Shown here: piece by piece, positions 1 through 4,879 of the stretch
How positions within the stretch are numbered: position 1 is the stretch's first letter
Layout of the letters: the number at the start of each line of letters is the position of its first letter
From: Sulfitobacter sp.
Lineage (GTDB): Bacteria; Pseudomonadota; Alphaproteobacteria; Rhodobacterales; Rhodobacteraceae
Reading direction: 5' to 3'
DNA: 15,772 nucleotides
NCBI GenBank assembly: GCA_024636395.1
Contig: JAGXHD010000034.1
Span: 1 to 15,772 of the forward strand
The notes under the pieces: model-generated
Databases searched by the model: none
Told to the model about the DNA's origin: nothing
What the model saw: only the letters and a program-made list of their open reading frames with translations
Position numbers and translations under genes: made by a program

Positions 1-1
1 C

Positions 2-505
2 ATTGAATGCCCCGTGCCGACGATTGCTGCCGTAAATGGCCCCGCTGCGGGGGCTGGCGCAAACCTCGCTCTCGCTGCCGACGTGGTCTTTGCATCCGAG
101 AGTGCATATTTTCTTCAAGCATTCACGCGCATCGGTCTAATCCCTGACGCAGGCGGTACCTACGCGCTTCCACGGCAGATGGGCATGGCCAAAGCCATGG
201 GAGCAGCCCTTTTTGCCGACAAGATCAGCGCGCGACAAGCCGATGACTGGGGTATGATCTGGGAAGCTGTTGCGGACCACACGTTCCAGTCGCACTGGCG
301 CGAGAAAGCAGAACACTTGGCAGCTGGCCCCACTTCGGCCTACCGGGCGGTCAAGAAAGTGCTGCGGGAAAGTTGGGACAATACGCTCGAGGAGCAGCTG
401 ACGCTGGAAGCGACCGAGCAAGGGAAATGCGGTAATTCTCGGGATTTCAAGGAGGGCGTGCTCGCTTTTACGCAAAAACGGCCCGCCTCCTTTGAAGGCC
501 GTTGA
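2..505 (+). CDS. paaG: Enoyl-CoA hydratase/isomerase, PaaG-like (3' part; 5' end outside window)
   Basis: Crotonase-superfamily protein, probably the PaaG type that isomerises the ring epoxide of phenylacetyl-CoA. About 167 residues are visible. The frame is open to the left edge (I-E-C-P precedes the first in-window GTG), so the GTG at 14 is internal and not the start. The oxyanion-hole segment AAVNGPAAGAGANLALA is near the left edge. It is followed by IGLIPDAGGTYALPR, where the Asp sits at the catalytic acid position as in PaaG rather than the Glu of classical hydratases. The C-terminal NSRDFKEGVLAF...KRPASFEGR is the typical family ending, followed by TGA. Crotonases are usually about 260 residues, so roughly 95 N-terminal residues are missing. 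The family is certain; the PaaG assignment rests on the PDAGGT motif and overall resemblance, and another short-chain enoyl-CoA hydratase is possible. No other phenylacetate gene is in view. Confidence 0.85.
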   Translation: MECPVPTIAAVNGPAAGAGANLALAADVVFASESAYFLQAFTRIGLIPDAGGTYALPRQMGMAKAMGAALFADKISARQADDWGMIWEAVADHTFQSHWREKAEHLAAGPTSAYRAVKKVLRESWDNTLEEQLTLEATEQGKCGNSRDFKEGVLAFTQKRPASFEGR

Positions 506-579
506 GCCTGATCGCAAATATACAAAAGGTCGCTCCATGCGCGAGGGTGCGGACTTTTAGCATTCAACGATGCTTTGAA

Positions 580-894
580 TCAGGACGGGCTGCGCCGCTC
601 GACCAACAGCACATCGGCGGCACTGGGCGCTTTGCCTGAAGCACGCGCGATAATCGCGACAGCGATACCGTCCGCAAGCACTTGGTGCACCGAGCCCGAG
701 ACCTGTTTGATAGTGATGTGTGGGGGTGTCTCGCCCTTGTCGTAAACTACAGCGATGTGGTCCATATCTTCCGTGCTGTCCGGGACCAAAGCACCCTGAA
801 GGCCGCGCTCGCATTTCGCCTGCACGGGCATCAGGCTCTTCGCTTGCGACCATTCATAGCGGTCGCGCATCTGATCGTGGGGGGGAGGTGCCAT
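580..894 (-). CDS. Hypothetical protein, 104 aa
   Basis: I do not recognise this gene. The ATG at 894 has AGGAA eight bases upstream, a good ribosome binding site, whereas the next ATG (codon 9) has none. The protein has no signal peptide or membrane segment. Its second half alternates hydrophobic and polar residues, as in a beta-rich fold (HITIKQVSGSVHQVLADGIAVAII), and it ends in LLVERRSPS before TGA. It contains one Cys and no metal-binding or nucleotide-binding motif that I can name. It lies 75 bases downstream of the RTX-like gene on the same strand, so the two could share a transcript. On the left it converges on the PaaG-like gene with a 74-base gap that holds no clear terminator. Opposite-strand frames here are short and have no good start. 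I infer a real gene from the start site and amino-acid composition only. Confidence 0.55.
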   Translation of the reverse strand: MAPPPHDQMRDRYEWSQAKSLMPVQAKCERGLQGALVPDSTEDMDHIAVVYDKGETPPHITIKQVSGSVHQVLADGIAVAIIARASGKAPSAADVLLVERRSPS

Positions 895-969
895 TAGGGA
901 AATTCCTGTAATTCTGATGGCTGTTGGGGCCGGAGGGCTTTTTCGTCAGCTCACCGGAATGGCTCAAGA

Positions 970-1512
970 TCAGGCAGCTATCGGGTTTGGATCGAACAGC
1001 GTTTCCACGCCGTCTTGGAACATCAGCGGGATATCGTCAGTTGTAAGCGTGCTCTCCGTCCCCCGCGTAAAGGCAAGCACCGTCCCGCCGAAGTGGATCA
1101 CCGAGTTGTCGGCTCGGTCTGTCGTTGTGATGTCTGCGGTCGTGTCGACGCTACGGCCGCTGATCGCTGGATCATCAGTGGAAATCAAATCTACAGTTTC
1201 CTGGCCCTCGGGCAGAGCTGCTCCGATGTTACCCGTCAGCACGTCGGTTACATCGCAGGAGCAGATCATGTCATTGCCATCCTGTCCTTGCAGAAGATCG
1301 TCGACCTCACAGCCGAAGTTGGTCTCGTCTCCGGCGTGCCCGTTCATCACATTTTTACCCGGTTGGCCGCCGATGAAGTCGTCGCGTTGCTCTCCCTCGA
1401 TGCGGCCAACCTTCTCCGCACCAACCTCCGAGATTGTATTTCCGTCATCATCATCGAAAAGGCCTAGGCCAACAATCGGAAGCGGCACCGTAAGTGCAAG
1501 AAGCATCAACAT
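970..1512 (-). CDS. Small secreted/anchored protein with RTX-like calcium-binding nonapeptides, 180 aa
   Basis: The protein begins with a hydrophobic stretch (residues 1–18, MLMLLALTVPLPIVGLGL) that looks like a signal peptide or N-terminal anchor, followed by DDDDGN. Residues 44–97 fall into six consecutive 9-residue units in one register. Units 1, 2, 4 and 6 follow the RTX pattern x-[DN]-x-[LIM]-x-G-x-x-G, for example DDFIGGQPG, DDLLQGQDG and TDVLTGNIG. Units 3 and 5 are degenerate and end in C-[ED]-V. RTX repeats fold into a calcium-binding beta-roll, so calcium binding is inferred. The rest (98–180) is acidic and Thr-rich with no recognised catalytic motif. I chose the ATG at 1512 because AAGGA lies seven bases upstream. 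The upstream in-frame ATG at 1536 has no ribosome binding site and would put charged residues before the hydrophobic stretch. The opposite-strand frame at 917–1546 is a Ser/Pro-rich shadow. Confidence 0.7.
   Translation of the reverse strand: MLMLLALTVPLPIVGLGLFDDDDGNTISEVGAEKVGRIEGEQRDDFIGGQPGKNVMNGHAGDETNFGCEVDDLLQGQDGNDMICSCDVTDVLTGNIGAALPEGQETVDLISTDDPAISGRSVDTTADITTTDRADNSVIHFGGTVLAFTRGTESTLTTDDIPLMFQDGVETLFDPNPIAA
1222..1383 (-). repeat. Six tandem RTX-like nonapeptide units encoded within the small calcium-binding protein
   Basis: Codons for residues 44–97 of the encoded protein. The six units keep an unbroken 9-residue register. Gly at position 6 is kept in five units (Ser in unit 5) and Gly at position 9 in units 1, 2, 4 and 6. 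Units 3 and 5 carry Cys68 and Cys86, exactly 18 residues apart. I see repetition only at protein level; the DNA units are not identical. Confidence 0.6.
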
Positions 1513-1561
1513 CGCGTTATCCTTTGGGCGTCGCATTTCATCATGAGTACGCAGGCTTGGA

Positions 1562-1573
1562 TTGACCGGTCAA
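1562..1573. promoter_or_regulatory. Perfect 12-bp palindrome (TTGACCGGTCAA), possible operator
   Basis: TTGACC followed directly by its reverse complement GGTCAA. It lies about 50 bp upstream of the chosen start of the RTX-like gene, where a repressor or activator dimer site would be expected. A palindrome this short can occur by chance, and no binding protein is indicated by the window. Confidence 0.3.
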
Positions 1574-1580
1574 GGTTCTG

Positions 1581-1588
1581 TTAACCAT
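1581..1588 (+). promoter_or_regulatory. TTAACCAT octamer, CtrA half-site-like
   Basis: An exact match to TTAACCAT, the short form of the CtrA recognition sequence in alphaproteobacteria. It is 69 bp upstream of the RTX-like gene's start and is read on the opposite strand to that gene. Regulation by CtrA is inference from one octamer and position. Confidence 0.3.
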
Positions 1589-1853
1589 TGTACACGGCCC
1601 CGAAACAATGACATATTTTGGCCTTGTTTTCGGGGTCGCTGTTTTCATCTATGCAAGTATTGCGTGCATAATCCCGCCTGCTGGAAGGGATTATAGTCCG
1701 CCAAGCGATAGGCAGAAATGCAAGCTGCGTATGATTCGGAACTGCATCGACCTTTCGCGCAAGGACCGCCCGCCCAATTTCCTTGAGAGGCACCAGTTTC
1801 AGGTCAGGGTCACGCTGGAACGGGCGTCCTCCATCGTCTGCCTCAATCGTGCT
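1581..1853 (-). pseudogene. Possible N-terminally truncated gene remnant
   Basis: The minus frame is open from a TGA at 1854–1856 to a stop at 1581–1583. Its first 35 or so codons read like ordinary coding sequence (GGRPFQRDPDLKLVPLKEIG, then RAVLARK), with Rhodobacteraceae-like codon choice. After that the sequence drifts to rarer residues and AT-rich codons (NTCIDENSDPENKAK). There is no ATG, and the only candidate GTG (at 1793) has no ribosome binding site and would leave out the best part. I interpret it as the decayed 3' end of a lost gene. I do not recognise the family with certainty, and a chance open frame is the alternative. Confidence 0.25.
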
Positions 1854-1876
1854 TCATAATGCCTTAATTAGAATGC

Positions 1877-1905
1877 AAAATCCCGGACACCGAAAGGTGC
1901 CCGGG
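1877..1905 (-). terminator. Rho-independent terminator of gltA
   Basis: A 10-bp stem (1882–1891 with 1896–1905) with one A·C mismatch closes a 4-base loop. It starts 27 bases past the gltA stop. Read on the minus strand, the stem is followed at once by A-TTTT-G, a short U tract. Read on the plus strand, the hairpin is GAAA-looped and is followed by CTCATTTTT, so it might also act in the other direction. Confidence 0.7.
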
Positions 1906-1931
1906 CTCATTTTTAACTAACCAATTGGGGG

Positions 1932-3227
1932 TTAACGCTTTTCGATATCCACGTATGAGCGGATATCGGCGCCTTGGTACAACTGGCGCGGACGCCCGAT
2001 CTTGAGCTGTGGATCGGTGAGCTGCTCTTTCCATTGAGAAATCCAGCCGACCGTCCGGGCCAGCGCGAAAATCGGAGTGAACATCGATGTGGGGAACCCC
2101 ATCGCTTCGAGAATGATGCCGGAGTAAAAATCGACATTCGGGAACAACTTCTTCTCGGCGAAATACGGATCTTCCAACGCCTGCTTTTCAAGCTCTTTCG
2201 CTACCTGAAGGATCGGGTTGTTTTCGACCCCCATCAGTTCCAGCACCTCGTCGGCGGATTGCTTCATCACCGTCGCGCGTGGGTCGAAATTCTTGTAGAC
2301 GCGGTGACCGAAGCCCATCAGGCGGAACGGATCGTCTTTGTCCTTGGCGCGGGCGATGAATTCGGGGATACGGTCCGGCGTACCGATTTCCTTCAGCATC
2401 TCGAGGCAGGCCTGGTTGGCACCACCATGGGCAGGGCCCCAGAGGCAGGCGATTCCCGCCGCAATGCAGGCAAAAGGGTTTGCGCCTGAGGACGAAGCCA
2501 GACGCACGGTCGAGGTCGAGGCGTTCTGTTCATGGTCCGCGTGCAGCGTGAAGATCCGGTCCATCGCGCGGCTCAGGATCGGATCAACGACATATTCTTC
2601 CGCCGGCACGGCAAAGCACATGCGCAGGAAGTTGGACGCGTAATCGAGATCGTTGCGCGGATACACGAAGGGTTGGCCGATGGTGTATTTATAGGCCATC
2701 GCGGCGATCGTCGGCATCTTGGCAATGAGGCGGATTGAGGCCACTTCGCGCTGCCACTCGTCGGTGATATCCGTGGAATCATGATAGAATGCGCTCATCG
2801 CGCCGACCACGCCAACCATAACGGCCATGGGGTGGGCATCGCGGCGGAAACCGCGGAAGAAGTTCATCATCTGCTCGTGCAGCATGGTGTGATTGGTAAC
2901 GCGATACTCGAAGTCTTCCAGCTCCGCAGGGGACGGCAGCTCTCCGTACAAGAGAAGATAACAGACTTCGAGATAATGGGACTTCTCGGCAAGATCGGCG
3001 ATGGCATAGCCACGATGCGTCAGGATCCCCTCGTCGCCGTCGATGAATGTGATCGTGCTGTCGCAGGATGCAGTCGAGGTAAATCCGGGGTCGTAGGTGA
3101 ACACGCCCGCCTGACTATAAAGCTTGCGGATGTCGATCACGTCGGGGCCGGACGTGGGCGAGAAGATGGGCAATTCCACCGTCTTGTCTCCGATTGTCAG
3201 CGTCGCGGATTTTGTACTCTCGGCCAT
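1932..3227 (-). CDS. gltA: Citrate synthase (type II, hexameric-type)
   Basis: Condenses acetyl-CoA and oxaloacetate to citrate, the first step of the TCA cycle, in the cytoplasm. The 431-residue length matches the about 427 residues of E. coli GltA. Catalytic residues are in place: His267 in GPAHGG, His308 in GFGHRVYKN and Asp366 in NVDFYSG. HRGYAI (71–76) and LHADHEQNASTSTVR (228–242) are further family motifs. The N-terminal segment before residue 50 is the beta-rich extension seen in the NADH-sensitive Gram-negative type, but I cannot judge allostery from sequence. The ATG start at 3227 has AAGGGG about nine bases upstream. The gene follows gltX on the same strand after a 123-bp gap with hairpins, and it ends at a clear terminator. 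I found no convincing -35/-10 pair in the gap, so either an unrecognised promoter or read-through from gltX drives it. Confidence 0.98.
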   Translation of the reverse strand: MAESTKSATLTIGDKTVELPIFSPTSGPDVIDIRKLYSQAGVFTYDPGFTSTASCDSTITFIDGDEGILTHRGYAIADLAEKSHYLEVCYLLLYGELPSPAELEDFEYRVTNHTMLHEQMMNFFRGFRRDAHPMAVMVGVVGAMSAFYHDSTDITDEWQREVASIRLIAKMPTIAAMAYKYTIGQPFVYPRNDLDYASNFLRMCFAVPAEEYVVDPILSRAMDRIFTLHADHEQNASTSTVRLASSSGANPFACIAAGIACLWGPAHGGANQACLEMLKEIGTPDRIPEFIARAKDKDDPFRLMGFGHRVYKNFDPRATVMKQSADEVLELMGVENNPILQVAKELEKQALEDPYFAEKKLFPNVDFYSGIILEAMGFPTSMFTPIFALARTVGWISQWKEQLTDPQLKIGRPRQLYQGADIRSYVDIEKR

Positions 3228-3279
3228 GTGGTTATCCCCTTCTAGGTTGGCTGCGGGTGCGATGTCTGCGCCCGGGTCT

Positions 3280-3299
3280 GCACCGGTTCGGGCCGGTGC
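3280..3299. repeat. Inverted repeat (7-bp perfect stem) upstream of gltA
   Basis: GCACCGG and CCGGTGC enclose six bases (TTCGGG). It lies about 50 bp upstream of the gltA start, in what would be its leader or promoter. On the minus strand no U run follows, so it is not a standard terminator of gltX. It could be a leader hairpin of gltA mRNA or a processing site. Confidence 0.4.
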
Positions 3300-3332
3300 G
3301 TCCGTCTTCTTTTTATCTATTACACCCTTAAT

Positions 3333-3350
3333 GACAGATTTACATCTGTC
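3333..3350. repeat. Inverted repeat (GACAGAT/ATCTGTC) just after the gltX stop
   Basis: A perfect 7-bp inverted repeat around TTAC, abutting the gltX stop codon at 3351–3353. No U tract follows on the minus strand. It may be a transcript 3'-end hairpin or a dyad operator for gltA, whose start is 105 bp away. Confidence 0.35.
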
Positions 3351-4751
3351 TCAGGTGGCGGCGTCCGTGAGGCGGGCCATGGTTTCGCTTCGGCCCAGCA
3401 CCAGCATCATGTCGAAAACCGAAGGTGTCACAGTGCGCCCTGCAAGTGCGGCACGCAATGGTCCGGCCAGTTTGCCAAATTTGGTATCTTTCGAGGCGGC
3501 AAAACCGTTCAGAACTTCTTCGAGAGTTTCTCTGTTCCAGCTAGCATCTTGCAGGTGCGGCGTCAATTCTCCCAGTATACCACAGGATACCGGATCGAGG
3601 TTCTTGCGGGCCTGCGTGTCGGGCTCAATTGGCCTAGATGCTAAAATAAAGTGACCTTTTTCAAGGAGTTCCGGCAGGGTTTTGGCGCGTTCCTTGAGGC
3701 AGTACATGGCACGCTCGAGTCCATCTGCCTGTGCGTCACTCAGCGCGGAGAGCTTTGCGACCTCCAGATAATTCTCAATTTCACGCCGCAGCGCAGCATC
3801 ATCCGATACCGCAATATGTTGTCCACAAATGTTTTCGAGCTTCTTGAGGTCGAACTGTGGAGGGCTCTTGCGGATGCCGTCGATATCGAACCAGTCGAGC
3901 GCTTGTGCATCGCTGAAGAACTCGTCGTCGCCGTGGCTCCAGCCGAGCCGAGCGAGATAGTTGCGCATGCCAGCGGCGGGGTATCCCATCGCCTGATACT
4001 CTTGCGCGCCCAATGCACCGTGGCGCTTGCTCAGTTTCTTGCCATCGTCGCCGTGGATCAGGGGGATATGCGCCCAGACGGGTACGCCCCAGCCCATGCC
4101 GTGATAGATCATCATCTGGCGCGCGGCGTTGTTGAGGTGGTCATCGCCGCGGATCACATGCGTCACGCCCATGTCGTGATCATCCACCACCACAGCGAGC
4201 ATATAGACGGGCGACCCGTCCGAGCGCAGCAGGATCATGTCATCGAGCTGGGCATTATCTATCACGACATCGCCTTGCACGGCATCGCGTATGACCGTCT
4301 GCCCGCCGTCCGGCGCCTTGATCCGGATGACGAACGGTGCGTCGGGGTGCGTGCTTGGATCCGCATCGCGCCAGGGCGAGCGGTAGAGCGTGCTGCGTCC
4401 CTCGGCCCGTGCGGTTTCGCGAAAGGCCTCGATGTCATCTTGCGTGGCGAAGCACTTGAACGCCGCACCTTTCTCCAGCAGGGCGTGGGCTACTTCCGCA
4501 TGACGCGGTGCCATTTCGTGCTGGCTCACCACGTCGCCATCATGGTCCAGCCCGAGCCAGCTCAAGCCTTGCAGAATCGCCTGCGTCGCCTCCGGCGTAT
4601 ACCGTGCGCGGTCCGTGTCCTCGATCCGCAGCAGGAATTTGCCACCACGCCCGCGCGCGTAAAGCCAGTTGAAAAGCGCGGTTCGCGCGCCGCCGATGTG
4701 CAGAAACCCTGTCGGAGAGGGGGCGAAACGAGTGACGATCTCAGAGCACAT
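3351..4751 (-). CDS. gltX: Glutamyl-tRNA synthetase
   Basis: Class I aminoacyl-tRNA synthetase that charges tRNA with glutamate. The N-terminal Rossmann catalytic domain starts VTRFAPSPTGFLHIGG, with the HIGH-type motif at residues 18–21. The KMSKS-type loop is KKLSKRHG (238–245), and RGDDHLNN lies between them. The helical C-terminal anticodon-binding region follows. The Cys cluster that binds zinc in some bacterial enzymes is absent. I chose the ATG at 4751 (466 residues): AGGA lies eight bases upstream of it, whereas the same A-rich purine stretch directly abuts the in-frame ATG at 4760 (469 residues), too close to serve it. Many alphaproteobacteria carry two GluRS paralogues, one of which serves tRNA-Gln together with GatCAB. 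Whether this is the discriminating copy cannot be told here. Confidence 0.96.
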   Translation of the reverse strand: MCSEIVTRFAPSPTGFLHIGGARTALFNWLYARGRGGKFLLRIEDTDRARYTPEATQAILQGLSWLGLDHDGDVVSQHEMAPRHAEVAHALLEKGAAFKCFATQDDIEAFRETARAEGRSTLYRSPWRDADPSTHPDAPFVIRIKAPDGGQTVIRDAVQGDVVIDNAQLDDMILLRSDGSPVYMLAVVVDDHDMGVTHVIRGDDHLNNAARQMMIYHGMGWGVPVWAHIPLIHGDDGKKLSKRHGALGAQEYQAMGYPAAGMRNYLARLGWSHGDDEFFSDAQALDWFDIDGIRKSPPQFDLKKLENICGQHIAVSDDAALRREIENYLEVAKLSALSDAQADGLERAMYCLKERAKTLPELLEKGHFILASRPIEPDTQARKNLDPVSCGILGELTPHLQDASWNRETLEEVLNGFAASKDTKFGKLAGPLRAALAGRTVTPSVFDMMLVLGRSETMARLTDAAT

Positions 4752-4802
4752 GTGCGGCATCCTTTTGCGGCAGGTCCGGGCGGCGCACGGATTAACACTT
4801 CG

Positions 4803-4808
4803 ATTATG
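4803..4808 (-). promoter_or_regulatory. Possible -10 box for gltX
   Basis: On the minus strand the hexamer is CATAAT (5 of 6 to TATAAT), about 50 bp upstream of the chosen gltX ATG. No good -35 hexamer lies at the right distance, so an activator would be needed or the match is chance. Confidence 0.25.
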
Positions 4809-4823
4809 TTTACCATTTGGTAA
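4809..4823. promoter_or_regulatory. TTACCA-TT-TGGTAA dyad with CtrA-like half-site, gltX–comEC divergent region
   Basis: A perfect 6-bp inverted repeat (4810–4815 and 4818–4823) in the 128-bp gap between the divergent gltX and comEC genes. Its left part, TTTACCAT (4809–4816), matches the CtrA half-site TTAACCAT at 7 of 8 positions and lies 64 bp before the comEC start. In Rhodobacter capsulatus, competence genes including comEC are known to depend on CtrA for gene-transfer-agent recipient ability. Applying this here is inference. Confidence 0.3.
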
Positions 4824-4879
4824 CCACGCGCGGCCTATCTTCGCGCCTGTCTATCCAGTGCAATGAGCGGGGGCAAGTA

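Larger units (their letters stand above)
1513..1931. other. 419-bp stretch with no convincing intact gene, between the RTX-like gene and gltA
   Basis: This stretch holds, from left to right, the presumed promoter region of the RTX-like gene (with a TTGACC/GGTCAA palindrome and a TTAACCAT octamer), an open minus-strand frame with a coding-like beginning but no start codon, and the gltA terminator hairpin. An 83-codon plus-strand frame at 1608–1859 begins with a hydrophobic segment but has no ribosome binding site. I regard it as a shadow of the decayed minus frame. Confidence 0.5.

Noticed and set aside
477..503. AACGGCC ... GGCCGTT hairpin followed on the minus strand by TTTTT, a possible terminator for the 104-residue gene
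   Set aside because: The stem is only 7 bp with a 13-base loop, and it lies within the PaaG-like coding end; likely chance.
917..1546. 209-codon plus-strand open frame opposite the RTX-like gene
   Set aside because: Its product is Ser/Pro/Thr-rich without motifs, as expected for a shadow; the minus strand has the ribosome binding site, signal-like N-terminus and 9-residue repeats.
1608..1859. 83-codon plus-strand frame starting with a hydrophobic segment
   Set aside because: No ribosome binding site, no family resemblance, and it lies opposite the more coding-like minus remnant.
3651..4823. 390-codon plus-strand open frame opposite gltX
   Set aside because: A long shadow caused by GC-rich codon bias; its product is His/Arg/Val-rich and unlike any family, and gltX has all catalytic motifs.
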